60,984 nucleotides of DNA from Acinetobacter tjernbergiae DSM 14971 = CIP 107465. Lineage in GTDB: Bacteria; Pseudomonadota; Gammaproteobacteria; Pseudomonadales; Moraxellaceae. This document shows positions 29,900 through 38,839 of this stretch, piece by piece. Numbering within the stretch: position 1 is the first letter of the stretch; the number at the start of each line of letters is the position of its first letter. Location: assembly GCF_000374425.1 (NCBI RefSeq), contig NZ_KB894379.1:1-60984 (forward strand), read 5' to 3'. The notes below the pieces were generated by a model, which was not told where the DNA came from, searched no databases, and was given only the letters and a program-made list of their open reading frames with translations. The position numbers were made by a program, and so were the translations under genes.

Positions 29900-31111
29900 T
29901 TAAATCCAAGCATGGCGAGCAGGGGGTGTACCATTGAGGTAATAGTCACCGATGGCATGGAATTTCCAACGCACAGGATCATGTAAGGTATGTACACGGG
30001 CATTGCGCCAGTGTTGATCAAGATTATGTTGGCTTAGGCTGGCACGGCTTCCACCAAGTTCGAGCAGTTTCTCAGAGATATGCAGGGCTGCATCATTGGC
30101 ATAGATCTTTGCTTCTGCCACTAAAATAGAGGCGCGTGCGGCTTGCTCAGCAGAAATCTCAATGAGTTGATCAAGTTCATCTAGATATTCGGCAGCATCA
30201 TCCAGTAATAAAATGGCTGCATCGAGCAGGATATTGAGCTTGCCGACCTCTTGCAGGGTGTAATGTTCCTCACTGGCTTTTTCTACGCCTGCATCAATAA
30301 CCGGACGCGCTTTACGCACGCTGGATAAGGTGTCATCGAAAGCTGCTTCGGCAATGCCAACATCAATGGCAACCTGTAAAAGCTGAGAATAGGCACCGCG
30401 AACATTAGGGATGTCGGCAATAATGCGCTCATCGAAAAATAGTGCAGGATCAATGACAACGTTGTGTAGTTTTACCGTTCCACTGGCTGTAGTACGTTGA
30501 CCGAAGCCGTTCCAGTCATTAATCACTTCAACACCAACAGTATGTCGATCAACAATTGCCAATACGGTATAGCCATCTGGATGCAAGGCACGAATCGCTA
30601 ACCAGTCTGCAAAGCTGGTTCCAGTCGAGTAAAACTTTTCTCCATTTAAAAAGTATTGACCATTTTCCAAACTCAAAGTGGTTTGAATGGCTTTGGTATC
30701 TTTGGAGTTTTTTTCAGGTCCACCATTGGCAATGCGTTTACCTGCAAGAATTTCAGTGTAGATAAACTGCTTTTGTGCATCTGAACCAGTGATATTCATA
30801 AAATTTAAAAGGCCGAATTGGTTTTGTGGAATTTGTCCAACATTGGCATCGGCTTTACTTAAAATACGAAACACATGGGCTAAGGTTTTATTGGAGACAA
30901 AAGCACCCCCATATTGTTGCGGTACACGGATGCCACCAAGGTCTTTTTGGCTAAACTGAATGATTTGTTCGGTGGGTAAAATACGATTTTGATCTCGATT
31001 ATTTCGATCTTCTAATGCAAAGTCAGCAACTTGATAGGCAGCGTTGATGGCCTGCTGATCATTTGAAATCAGTTGTGTTTTAACTTGAATCACTGATTGA
31101 TTACTGGACAT
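29900..31111 (-). CDS. SfnB-type acyl-CoA-dehydrogenase-like sulfur acquisition oxidoreductase (first copy)
   Basis: About 403 aa, same architecture as its downstream neighbour: PQQYGGAFVSNKTLAHVF, VGQIPQNQFGLLNF, NGEKFYSTGTSFADWL, WNGFGQRTTASGTVKL and HNLDQHWRNARVHTLHDP. It is the promoter-proximal gene of the cluster. ATG 31111 has AGAGGTG before it; the frame is open to 31162. Two adjacent copies suggest either a heteromer or enzymes for different sulfur sources. Confidence 0.87.
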   Translation of the reverse strand: MSSNQSVIQVKTQLISNDQQAINAAYQVADFALEDRNNRDQNRILPTEQIIQFSQKDLGGIRVPQQYGGAFVSNKTLAHVFRILSKADANVGQIPQNQFGLLNFMNITGSDAQKQFIYTEILAGKRIANGGPEKNSKDTKAIQTTLSLENGQYFLNGEKFYSTGTSFADWLAIRALHPDGYTVLAIVDRHTVGVEVINDWNGFGQRTTASGTVKLHNVVIDPALFFDERIIADIPNVRGAYSQLLQVAIDVGIAEAAFDDTLSSVRKARPVIDAGVEKASEEHYTLQEVGKLNILLDAAILLLDDAAEYLDELDQLIEISAEQAARASILVAEAKIYANDAALHISEKLLELGGSRASLSQHNLDQHWRNARVHTLHDPVRWKFHAIGDYYLNGTPPARHAWI

Positions 31112-31479
31112 GTGAGCACCTCTAATAGCTAAGGGACACTTTACAAAAGTTTTACTTTTCAACTAAACCATCAGTTATGGCTTGTATATCACAATAATTA
31201 CTAAGCATTTTTTATAAGAAAAATAACAAAAAAATAGCTATAAAATTTATAACTAAAACAGGAGCTTGGATATATTGATTATGTGATCAGTGCTATAAAG
31301 AATCAATTTGGTATGAAAGAAATGAATAATCTCACCAAGAATATTTATATAGCTAGATAAAGACATCTTGCACAAATAAGGAAAGATAGAGAAAAAATGA
31401 CATTGTATTGATTAAGTTTTACTTCTAAAGTAAGAAAATCTTATGTTTGAACCAATAGAAAAATAAAACTGGAGAATTT
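31112..31479. promoter_or_regulatory. Divergent intergenic region, sulfur operon / GST gene
   Basis: A 368-base A/T-rich gap between divergent genes. It must hold the promoters of the sulfur operon and of the GST gene. I see no strong dyad or riboswitch-like structure in it. Confidence 0.4.
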
Positions 31480-32250
31480 ATGCGGGTTTTATACCAATTT
31501 CCTTTGTCTCACTATTGTGAAAAAGCTCGCTGGTTGTTAGATCATAAGGAATTGGACTATGTTGCACATAATTTGATTCCTGGCTTTCATCGTGCGTTTA
31601 CTTATTTAAAATCAGGGCAGTATTTATTGCCAATGCTGAAAGATGATAAACGATGGATTGCTGATTCAACACAAATCGCTTTATATCTAGATGCCACATA
31701 TCCCGAACATGCATTGTTGAGACGTGATGAGCAATTACGTGAACAAGCTTTGGAAATTGATAAGTTATCAGGTGAGCTTGGGGTTCATGTCCGCCGTTGG
31801 TCATTGGCGCAAGCGTTATCTGTTGGCGATCATCCACTTGAAATTATGATGGGTGAACAAGGCTATTTACGCCAGTTTGAAAAAATTTCTAAGCCTATTT
31901 TAAAGAGCCTAGTCTCTACAAATTATAAGCTCAACCCAGAGAAAGTCGCTAAATCCAAATTACGAATGACTGAATTGATTACGGATTTGAATCAACGTTT
32001 AATTGATAATCAAGGGCGTTATTTGGTTGGCGATCGTTTAGGTTTAGCTGATATAGCAGTTTGTTCAATTCTTGCGCCTTTACTCGTGATTAAAGGTACG
32101 CCGTGGGAATTGGAAAATGATGATATTGAACAATTCACGGGTGAATTGAAGGAATATCATGACTATCTATTAGATTTACCGCTTGGACAATATGTACAGC
32201 GTATTTATGCGACTGAACGAAATGCACGTATTGATTGGCGTGGTTTATAA
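31480..32250 (+). CDS. Glutathione S-transferase family protein
   Basis: A 256-aa GST. The thioredoxin-like N terminus (RVLYQFPLSHYCEKARWLLDHKEL) carries a CxxxxR-type region with a serine/cysteine candidate active site, then VPMLK-like LLPMLKDD and the DSTQIALYLDATYP glutathione-binding motif. The C-terminal helical domain ends with YLVGDRLGLADIAVCSILAPL. RBS GGAG precedes ATG 31480. Followed by a strong terminator. Substrate not predictable. Confidence 0.87.
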   Translation: MRVLYQFPLSHYCEKARWLLDHKELDYVAHNLIPGFHRAFTYLKSGQYLLPMLKDDKRWIADSTQIALYLDATYPEHALLRRDEQLREQALEIDKLSGELGVHVRRWSLAQALSVGDHPLEIMMGEQGYLRQFEKISKPILKSLVSTNYKLNPEKVAKSKLRMTELITDLNQRLIDNQGRYLVGDRLGLADIAVCSILAPLLVIKGTPWELENDDIEQFTGELKEYHDYLLDLPLGQYVQRIYATERNARIDWRGL

Positions 32251-32265
32251 ATTAGTTTCTGAATT

Positions 32266-32298
32266 AAAAACCCCTGATTCATAATCAGGGGTTTTTTT
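32266..32298 (+). terminator. Intrinsic terminator of the GST gene
   Basis: AAAACCCCTGATT and AATCAGGGGTTTT form a stem with a tiny loop and a run of seven T. Confidence 0.9.
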
Positions 32299-32723
32299 AT
32301 GGGAAAGAAAAGAGAAGAATAGTCAATAAAGTAAAAAAATATGGGGAATTAAAATTAATTTTTAAAAGAAAATTCGTTTTAAGTAGAAAATATTAGAAAT
32401 TATTGCCAAATTTACTTTAAAAAAACTGAAAATAGGGAAATAATTGTAAAAAGGCTTTGTTATCTTATGTTTCAGGTGAGGAACGATTAAAGTTCCGCAA
32501 GGGATCGAAACCAGTTGTTCAACTATTGGGAGATCAGTTGAACAGTTGCTCAAAAGGTCTTGTTTCTGCTTTGGGACTAAGATAAATCACAAGTTTATCG
32601 GAATCATGTTTGTGTTATCCACGCAACATCGTCAAAAGTTAAACGAATGTTTTCCCTTGACCCTTAAAAATTACTGAGTGAGCAGTTCCGATAAAAACAT
32701 AGATTGAAAGTGAGGACTGTAAA
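32299..32723. promoter_or_regulatory. Long leader/intergenic region with inverted repeats before an Lrp gene
   Basis: About 425 bases with no supportable protein gene. GGAAC and GTTCC flank 7 bases at 32480-32496. GTTCAACT (32517-32524) and AGTTGAAC (32536-32543) form a perfect 8-bp dyad with an 11-base centre. These may be operators of the downstream Lrp-type regulator, or a small structured RNA. Confidence 0.45.
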
Positions 32724-33194
32724 ATGGAATTAGATCGTTTCGATAAACAAATTCTCGAGATTTTGACCGATGAAGATGTGAACTTGAATGAATTATCTGA
32801 GCGTATTAATCTTTCGGTGAGTTCGGTGCATCGTCGTATCAAAAACTTGATTGAATCCCAAGTGATGGGGCAACTGAAACGAGAAATTAATTTTAGTAAA
32901 CTCGGGTTTAGTCTACATATTCTTTTGCAGGTTTCTTTGAGCAAACACGACAGTGAAACCTTTGATAAGTTTTTAGAAGAAATTGAAGACATTCCAGAGG
33001 TGACCAATGCCTTTTTAGTGACGGGGCAGAGTGCTGATTTTATTTTGGAACTCGTGGCACGCAATATGGATGACTATAGTGAAATTCTATTACGACGTAT
33101 CGGTAAAATTGATAGCGTCGTTGCACTACATTCCAGCTTCGTCATTAAAGAATACAATGTCTTTAACTGCTATAAACTTTTAAATAAGCTATAA
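32724..33194 (+). CDS. Lrp/AsnC-family transcriptional regulator
   Basis: A 156-aa regulator: N-terminal HTH (NLNELSERINLSVSSVHRRIKNLIESQVM) and a C-terminal RAM-like effector domain. It stands alone with its own terminator, so the target is not indicated by neighbours. Autoregulation through the dyads in the long upstream region is plausible. Confidence 0.85.
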   Translation: MELDRFDKQILEILTDEDVNLNELSERINLSVSSVHRRIKNLIESQVMGQLKREINFSKLGFSLHILLQVSLSKHDSETFDKFLEEIEDIPEVTNAFLVTGQSADFILELVARNMDDYSEILLRRIGKIDSVVALHSSFVIKEYNVFNCYKLLNKL

Positions 33195-33222
33195 AAAATG
33201 CATCTTAAAAGATGCATTTTTT
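33194..33222. terminator. Intrinsic terminator between Lrp gene and yebC
   Basis: AAAAAATGCATC and GATGCATTTTTT form a perfect stem around a TTAAAA-type loop. It can work in both directions for the two convergent genes. Confidence 0.85.
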
Positions 33223-33237
33223 ACTGAGTTAAATCAG

Positions 33238-33987
33238 TTAAGCATCAAGTTGAGCTAAAACTTCTTCAGAAAATTCAACGTTGGTATAAACGTTTTGAAC
33301 ATCATCTAGATCTTCAAACATTTCAATCATTTTCATGATTTGTTTGGCTTGATCGATGTCATTAATCTCTGCTTTAGTCGATGGGCTCATCACAACTTCA
33401 GCATTGTCAGATTTTAAACCTGCGGCATTCAAAGCATCTTGTACATCACCAAAGCTTTCAGGGGTGGTGATGACTAAGATTTCATCTTCAGAAACCTCAA
33501 TATCTTCTGCGCCTGCTTCTAAAGCAATGTCCATGATCTTGTCTTCTAAAGAAACATCTTCAAAAGTAATCTCACCGCGTTTCGTAAATAAATACGCTAC
33601 AGAGCCAGAAGTCCCCAAATTACCATTGGTTTTTGAGAAACAATGGCGAACGTCTGGTACAGTACGGTTTAAGTTATCGGTCATGGTTTCAATGAGAACA
33701 GCAACACCACCCACACCATAACCTTCGTAGGTTACTTCGTTCAAATCTTCATTGTCTTCACCACCAGCACCACGTTGCACCGCACGGTTAATTGCGTCAC
33801 GGGTCATATTTACAGACAGTGCTTTTTCAACAACTGCACGCAAACGAGGGTTACTGGCTGCATCGCCACCACCTAACTTAGCAGCAGTAACAATTTCACG
33901 GATATATTTAGTAAAGACTTTGGCACGGCTGGCATCTTGTTTTGCTTTACGATGCTTTGTGTTCGCCCATTTAGAATGACCTGCCAC
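33238..33987 (-). CDS. yebC: YebC/PmpR-family regulatory or translation protein
   Basis: A 249-aa YebC-family protein. The start is GTG 33987, giving (M)[22 protein letters not shown], with GGAG 8 bases upstream; the longer ATG frame to 34077 is not conserved-looking. Other marks are [22 protein letters not shown] and NLNRT. Family members act as transcription factors or, as shown for some, help translation of proline-rich stretches. Confidence 0.95.
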   Translation of the reverse strand: MAGHSKWANTKHRKAKQDASRAKVFTKYIREIVTAAKLGGGDAASNPRLRAVVEKALSVNMTRDAINRAVQRGAGGEDNEDLNEVTYEGYGVGGVAVLIETMTDNLNRTVPDVRHCFSKTNGNLGTSGSVAYLFTKRGEITFEDVSLEDKIMDIALEAGAEDIEVSEDEILVITTPESFGDVQDALNAAGLKSDNAEVVMSPSTKAEINDIDQAKQIMKMIEMFEDLDDVQNVYTNVEFSEEVLAQLDA

Positions 33988-34126
33988 GGAATAACTCCAA
34001 AAAAAATTAAACTCAAAAAGTGCATGAATATTAGCATAGCGATGGTTTTCTTGAAAACTCTCATAGCCTATATTCAAAATTTAAAATCTTGATCAATTAT
34101 CAAATATTGATCAATTAGAAGGGGGA

Positions 34127-34684
34127 TTACTGAATTTTTACATCAATCCCATATTCAGCATAAAGCGTTTTGATTTTTTCTAAGTCTTGTTGCAAATCCG
34201 TTGGGTAAATTTTTCCTAAAATACCACCTTTCTTCGTACGGGCATTGGCATACATCAAAATGATGGGAACATTCGCTGCTTTTGCTATATGCCAGAAGCC
34301 TGTACGAATCGGTTTGCGTGCTTCACCATCTTTAGCGCGTGTGGCTTCGGGTGCAATCACCAGATTAAAATGGTCATTTTGATTAAAAAGCTCAACCATT
34401 TGAGTGACGATATCTTTATTTGCTTTACGATCGACAGGAATACCACCTAAACGTTCTAAAAGGGGTTTTAGAGGGCCTTTGAATAGCTCTTTTTTGATAA
34501 GGGTGTGAATTTTGAGTTCTAAAATTTCGAATAAAGCGAGAGACAGGATTGTGTCTAAATTAGAGGTATGCTCGAATCCAATAATCACTTGTTTATTTTC
34601 TAAAATTTGGGGATCAACTTTGTATTCCCAACCTGTTGCTTTAAAAATAGATTTTCCTAAAATTTTTCTCATGGCAATAATCAT
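34127..34684 (-). CDS. 1-acyl-glycerol-3-phosphate acyltransferase-like protein
   Basis: Lysophospholipid acyltransferase fold, 185 aa. The catalytic H(X)4D motif is HTSNLD and the glycerophosphate-binding motif is APEATRAKDG. It lacks the N-terminal membrane helices of PlsC and matches the short, soluble-looking acyltransferase group. ATG 34684 or 34672 are both possible starts. Last intact core gene before the tRNA insertion site. Confidence 0.82.
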   Translation of the reverse strand: MIIAMRKILGKSIFKATGWEYKVDPQILENKQVIIGFEHTSNLDTILSLALFEILELKIHTLIKKELFKGPLKPLLERLGGIPVDRKANKDIVTQMVELFNQNDHFNLVIAPEATRAKDGEARKPIRTGFWHIAKAANVPIILMYANARTKKGGILGKIYPTDLQQDLEKIKTLYAEYGIDVKIQ

Positions 34685-34948
34685 TACAAATGAATGACAG
34701 CAGTTTAATACGAGTTTTTAGGAAAATACATATCCTAAAACACTAGATGAAAAGAAATTTAGATGTCTTTTAAATGATCAAAAGATTGCAAGATTTTCTT
34801 TACTCGTTATGTAAAGATCAGATAGAGTCAGCGCAGTTTATGATTTTAAACATTATTTTAATAATTTGATAAAATCATCTGCTTGTAATTAAAGTTAAAT
34901 TTAACTAAAATCGAGCAATATTAATCATATAAAGTATGGTTAAAATTT

Positions 34949-34990
<42 letters not shown>

Positions 34991-35218
34991 TAAAAAATCT
35001 AATAAAACTTATAGCAACACCTCACCACTTTTTGCAACGAAACCCACTCTTAAATAACTGTTTTAATTGCATTATTATACTTATCTACTACTTTGCGCAA
35101 CATTTAACAATCTATCGCAATCTTTCTAAAGTCTACTCAGAGTCTACTTTTCGGGTCTACTCACGGTCTACTCGAAAAGCCTATTTATGATATAAATTTA
35201 AAGGGGTATAAAACCCCT
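34991..35218. promoter_or_regulatory. Left arm of Element 1 with four GTCTACT repeats
   Basis: No gene is seen in this stretch. GTCTACT occurs at 35131-35137, 35142-35148, 35155-35161 and 35166-35172, at steps of 11, 13 and 11 bases. The same heptamer occurs twice near the other end (50303-50309 and 50314-50320, step 11). Helical-phase spacing beside both att sites is typical of integrase arm-type or excisionase binding sites. Confidence 0.65.
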
Positions 35219-35220
35219 TT
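35200..35220 (-). terminator. Terminator-like hairpin after excisionase
   Basis: AAAGGGG and CCCCTTT pair around a short A/T loop directly at the 3' end of the minus-strand excisionase frame. Confidence 0.6.
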
Positions 35221-35433
35221 ACGCCGTATGTTTAAGCTTATTCTTATTAATGTAATCAATCACATCTGCTTTCAAGTAATAGATGATCTTTCGTCGATTG
35301 GGTTTAAAAAAGGGGATACCACCAGCATAGTCTCAGGTGTAAATGCAGCTGAGTCAGTAGCTGCCCATAAGCTGTTTGATTCGGCTGTTTTGTCTTCAGG
35401 AGACATACGCTCTAATTTAGTTAAACGTGACAT
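35219..35433 (-). pseudogene. Excisionase-like gene with a frameshift
   Basis: Frame one runs from ATG 35433 (MSRLTKLERMSPEDK...) to TGA 35272. The second frame continues with YAGGIPFFKPNRRKIIYYLK and ADVIDYINKN to TAA at 35219, which is a winged-helix excisionase/AlpA-like C terminus. A single-base loss between codons for PET and YAGG would explain the break. The overlap contains T TTT TTA, a classical -1 slippery heptamer, so programmed frameshifting cannot be excluded but is less likely. Position just inside the left att site fits an Xis gene. Confidence 0.7.
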
Positions 35434-35523
35434 TTAAGTTCTCCAAATTGATTCTTTAAACTTGGTATTGGCCACCAGATCTGTAACTTCCGACTTATTC
35501 ACGTTATCATAAATATGAGTCAT
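35434..35523 (-). CDS. Very small ORF upstream of the excisionase, 29 aa
   Basis: ATG 35523 gives MTHIYDNVNKSEVTDLVANT and ends one base before the excisionase start. The frame extends upstream without a start through a conserved-looking PNSDCVRG. It may be the C-terminal remnant of a small phage early gene. Coding status is uncertain. Confidence 0.35.
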   Translation of the reverse strand: MTHIYDNVNKSEVTDLVANTKFKESIWRT

Positions 35524-35572
35524 GTTGCCCCGAACACAGTCACTGTTCGGGTAAGGGTGGAATACTTAAATT

Positions 35573-35863
35573 TCATGCTGACCATCCCTCCATGTCTGAC
35601 TTTGCTTGGCAGGCATTTAAAATATTTTGTTCGTATTTCGACCCTCTGAAATATTCAGCAGGTCTATTGAGCGCATTGATGTTTGTCGCTTTCTGAATAT
35701 CTTGCAGGGCAAGTTTGTAGTCATTCTCTAAGCGCGAATCTGATTCAGTCTGTAACTGTTGTTCATTTGCCTGATGTGCTTGTTTGTTCCGTTCTATAAT
35801 GGCTTGAATAGCCGAGAATCTGCCGAGCCAAACACCACCGCCGCAATTTAAAGTGCTGCCTAT
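35573..35863 (-). pseudogene. Remnant of a small phage protein
   Basis: The minus-strand frame is open between stops and reads CGGGVWLGRFSAIQAIIERN, then a Gln/Glu-rich helix and RPAEYFRGSKYEQN before ending at TGA 35573. It has no good start codon, so the N terminus is missing. The composition (one hydrophobic segment, then a charged helix) resembles phage lysis accessory proteins, but I cannot name the family. Confidence 0.4.
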
Positions 35864-35911
35864 TCAATAGAAACGATCACGCTGTTAATTGAAACCAATA
35901 TTATTCAAATC

Positions 35912-36277
35912 ATGGGTGTATTTTCGATAGCAACTACACTTGATGCTCATGATTTTGCAGAGCAATTAGAGAATACAATTGCAATTGATGATCTAGTTTT
36001 AAATATCATTCAGGTGAATGTGGATTTCGTTAAGAAAGAGCCCAAGAACGAAAATAGTAAAGATTCTAGTTGGTTTAATGCGATTTCTTATCTAGTCAAA
36101 CATGGCCATAGCGAACAAGAAGTTTTAAATATGTCTTATGGTACATTTTTACAATATATAAAAGAAGCCCAAGCGATCGAAAGACAGCAAATCAAATCCT
36201 ATGCCATTGCAACCAGAGTGGCCAATCATGCGAAGCAGCAAGCTTGGGAAAAATATTTAAAGCAGTTAGATCACTGA
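35912..36277 (+). CDS. Phage tail-assembly-chaperone-like protein
   Basis: A 121-aa helical protein. The C-terminal AIATRVANHAKQQAWEKYLK and the Glu/Lys-rich QQIKSYA region resemble small proteins that precede the tape-measure gene in Acinetobacter siphophages, where they act as tail assembly chaperones. A tape-measure remnant lies 3 kb downstream, separated by inserted genes. Identification is by resemblance and context only. Confidence 0.45.
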   Translation: MGVFSIATTLDAHDFAEQLENTIAIDDLVLNIIQVNVDFVKKEPKNENSKDSSWFNAISYLVKHGHSEQEVLNMSYGTFLQYIKEAQAIERQQIKSYAIATRVANHAKQQAWEKYLKQLDH

Positions 36278-36404
36278 TTTGAATTATTAATTTTTTAATT
36301 TATTTATATTAATAACTTAATAAAAACAATATACTGTTCGTTCAATTGTCTGGTGATCGTTGCATGTTAGAAAAGCATGCATTTGGTGGATGTGGAGTAG
36401 CGCT

Positions 36405-36815
36405 ATGATCAATAGGTTTGGTAGTTCACCTGGCAAGCTACATGATGCCAGGCTTTATGGATTTTTATTAGATCTTGATCCGAAGACATTCAATTTAAAC
36501 GTGCTTCTCTATATTCATCTTTTTTCTGATTTTAAATCTAATAAATATTGTCTTGAGAAAGGATTGGTTGTTTTTGAAAATGCATCAATTGATAAATTTA
36601 GCATTACTAACGACTTGGGTAGTGGGCAGTTTTATATAATTGACTATGTAGTGGAGAATTTAGGAAATGAAAAGTTTAAGTTCACTTTCGCTTTCAATGA
36701 TTCATCAATAGACCTAGTTATAACGGCTGAAAATATTAAATTGATAACATCTGGACTGGTTGAAGAAAAAGAAGAGCAGTTCCTACCTACTGATTGGCTG
36801 AATCTATTAAACTAG
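36405..36815 (+). CDS. Orphan immunity-like protein, 136 aa
   Basis: Starts at ATG 36405 with GTGGAG upstream (the longer frame to 36360 is unlikely). No signal peptide. Acidic, with alternating beta-strand pattern and a C-terminal EEKEEQFLPTDWLNLLN. I do not recognise the family. The size, acidity and place before a repeated toxin-tail remnant suggest an immunity gene of a polymorphic toxin, but this is inference. Confidence 0.5.
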   Translation: MINRFGSSPGKLHDARLYGFLLDLDPKTFNLNVLLYIHLFSDFKSNKYCLEKGLVVFENASIDKFSITNDLGSGQFYIIDYVVENLGNEKFKFTFAFNDSSIDLVITAENIKLITSGLVEEKEEQFLPTDWLNLLN

Positions 36816-36847
36816 AATTATTCGAGTAATTAAATAAAAAAGTCTCA

Positions 36848-37024
36848 AGGGGCTTTTAGAATGATTTGATTCAAGTCCTTCACTAAATTATTCACACTTA
36901 GAAATATGTAAATTATGAAAATGACAATAATTGTTCTACCACTACTGAAGCTGACTATTGGAAAGATAAGGCGCCGTCCCCAAAAACTGTTGTTCGCTCA
37001 GGATAAGGATCATAATAATGATTA
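36848..37024 (+). repeat. 177-bp direct repeat, copy 1, with toxin-tail remnant
   Basis: Nearly identical to 37563-37739, exactly 715 bases downstream. In copy 1 a short frame ends DNNCSTTTEADYWKDKAPSP and a few residues more, then TAA 11 bases before the next ATG. This looks like the last residues of a lost toxin fused to the start of its immunity gene. Copy 2 has stops in that frame. Confidence 0.7.
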
Positions 37025-37545
37025 AATTAGATGTTTTTGAGCCATAAAAAGGACAGCCAATTAAGACAATTTACTTCTCCGATGAACAGGGTTGGTGTTT
37101 TAGAGTAACAAACTTTCTTGGAGAGAAACTCATTCTAGATGAATTAAAAGAGTTCTCAAGCACGAAACGACTTGTTAGTGAAACTTTATTTAACTCAAAT
37201 TATGAGGTACTTGCTTATAAAAACTATCTCAAGGATTTTGCAGGAAAGATAATTGGCACTGAAGATTATAAAATGGTTAATGGTCAGCTACAAAAGCTGA
37301 ACTCTATTCTATTTGAAGTAATCGATGAGGATGAGAATCACATTCAACAGAAATGGCACAATGCTCATGGAGAATTTATTTATTCAACTGAATCAAGTGA
37401 TAAGTTCGAGCTTAGGTTTGTGAAGCCAAATGGTGAAATAGTTGATTATGATAATCTTCATGAGTTCCTGAAAGTTTATAAACCTGTCGAATTTGGTGAA
37501 ATTAGAAATGATTATTTAAACCAAATCGTTAAAGAAAACACCTAA
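37018..37545 (+). pseudogene. Immunity-like gene with a nonsense codon at position 10
   Basis: ATG 37018 begins MIKLDVFEP and meets TAA, after which the same frame continues for about 165 codons (KGQPIKTIYFSDEQGWCFRV...) to the stop at 37545. It is a diverged paralog of 37733-38278: both start MIK, share the TIYFSDEQG/TICFTDSLG region and GTEDYK/GSEDYK. An internal restart at ATG 37273 would make only 90 aa. Probably a dead immunity gene. Confidence 0.65.
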
Positions 37546-37562
37546 ATCCAGAAAAAGCTCCT

Positions 37563-37739
37563 AGGGGCTTTTATAATGATTTGATTCAAGTCCTTCACTA
37601 AATTATTCACACGTAGAAATAAGTAAATTATGAAAATGATAATAATTGTTCTACCACTACTGAAACTAAGTAATGAAAAGACAAGGAACCTTCCCCAAAA
37701 GCTGTTGTTCACTCAGGATAAGGATCATAATAATGATTA
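37563..37739 (+). repeat. 177-bp direct repeat, copy 2
   Basis: Second copy of the sequence at 36848-37024. It ends within the start of the paralogous immunity-like gene at 37733, so the duplicated unit is toxin tail plus immunity gene. The tail frame here is DNNCSTTTETK followed by a stop, so this copy has decayed further. Confidence 0.7.
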
Positions 37740-38278
37740 AAGCTACTATTATGGAGCCATCAAGACCGTTATTAAAGACAATATGCTTTACAGATTCTTT
37801 AGGAGGATGTTTTCGTATTGCTTATTTTGATAAAAATGGGGTGCCTGTTTTAGAGAGATGGGATGAAGTTCATTTAGATAAATCGAGAATTCAATCAACT
37901 TCTATATTGGTAGGTGCTGATTATAAATTAGTGGCATATAGAACGCATTTATGGAATTCACAAAATAAACCTTTAGGAAGTGAAGATTACAAACTAGTAG
38001 ATGATGAATTTCAGCTAATTAATAGGTGTGTAATCGAGATTTATAGTCCGAATGATCCAATCAGACGGAAAGATATCTGGTATGACTCGAATAACAATCC
38101 ACGTTATATGTGTATAGAGGAAAATGATAATTTCAAAATTTACACACCAGATGGACAAGAAATTGATGTTGAGGGTTATGGAGTGTTTTTTTATGAAAAT
38201 CTCAAAGACTTTGAAACCATTGATGAAATTGTGCAGCAGATTTTGAAGGCAGCAACTGAAAAACTATTAGCTGGATAG
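37733..38278 (+). CDS. Orphan immunity-like protein, 181 aa
   Basis: ATG 37733 with AAGGAT upstream begins MIKATIMEPSRPLLKTICFT. It is cytoplasmic and acidic, and the C terminus is helical (FETIDEIVQQILKAATEKLL). It is the intact paralog of the nonsense-interrupted gene before it. No family is recognised. The tandem duplication with a shared 177-bp upstream unit fits immunity-gene arrays beside polymorphic toxins. Followed by a terminator at 38310. Confidence 0.6.
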   Translation: MIKATIMEPSRPLLKTICFTDSLGGCFRIAYFDKNGVPVLERWDEVHLDKSRIQSTSILVGADYKLVAYRTHLWNSQNKPLGSEDYKLVDDEFQLINRCVIEIYSPNDPIRRKDIWYDSNNNPRYMCIEENDNFKIYTPDGQEIDVEGYGVFFYENLKDFETIDEIVQQILKAATEKLLAG

Positions 38279-38309
38279 TTTAGTAATTAAAGCTTGTATT
38301 AATGAATAT

Positions 38310-38333
38310 CCCCATAATTTGATGGGGGTTTTT
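38310..38333 (+). terminator. Intrinsic terminator
   Basis: CCCCAT and ATGGGG pair around a 6-base loop, followed by five T after an extra G. It ends the immunity-like gene at 37733-38278. Confidence 0.7.
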
Positions 38334-38402
38334 ACAACATAGCTTGATAGTAAGCAGGTGGCTTAGAAAAATTTAACCATTTATATAGAGAGCATTTTAG
38401 CT

Positions 38403-38633
38403 ATGAATTACCAAACAGGGGAAATGATTGACCTTGATGATTATGTTGAACTAAGTGGAGATATGACAGGAATTATTGTTATTATTGTTGAAGACTCTAA
38501 ATACTCAAAATCATATCCTAAAGAGGAATGGGGTTATTTAGAGCGTGGATTGTTGATTTTATCTAATCAAGCGGGATTAATTCACATTCCTGAAATATCA
38601 GGCAATATAAAATTGATATCTAAAGAAAAATAG
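38403..38633 (+). CDS. Small immunity-like protein, 76 aa
   Basis: ATG 38403. The segment YPKEEWGYLERGLLILSNQAGLIHIPEI resembles a short beta-rich immunity family found next to contact-dependent or type VI toxins, in which an EW-YL-KG-L pattern recurs. No toxin lies upstream. Family assignment is from memory of the pattern and should be tested by profile search. Confidence 0.5.
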   Translation: MNYQTGEMIDLDDYVELSGDMTGIIVIIVEDSKYSKSYPKEEWGYLERGLLILSNQAGLIHIPEISGNIKLISKEK

Positions 38634-38722
38634 TTTCCAAATTCAATAATGTTAGCATTTTTATTGCTATAATTTTAGTCGTTTTTTAAATTGTGTGTCA
38701 TTAATAACTATTGGTTTATATA

Positions 38723-38839
38723 ATGAAAAAGTTTTTATTATTAGGGGCTATTTCATTTTTATTATCTATGAGTGTTTTTGCACGTGATACTAATTCAATG
38801 AGAACTATAACCGAAGCTATTTTCATTGGTGATACATAG
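38723..38839 (+). pseudogene. Truncated secreted protein fragment, 38 codons
   Basis: ATG 38723 encodes a clear signal peptide (KKFLLLGAISFLLSMSVFA) and then only ARDTNSMRTITEAIFIGDT before TAG. The frame after TAG continues EILIRKMGKK, which resembles the start of DUF2845-like periplasmic proteins. It is a broken gene start. From 38840 to 39015 I see only degraded sequence. Confidence 0.5.

Noticed and set aside
32362..32553. Minus-strand ORF of 63 codons before the Lrp gene
   Set aside because: No ribosome-binding site, low-complexity composition and it covers the inverted repeats; regulatory DNA is the better reading.
35228..35437. Rightward 69-codon ORF in the left arm of Element 1
   Set aside because: It is antisense to the frameshifted excisionase, whose C terminus shows clear family features on the other strand.
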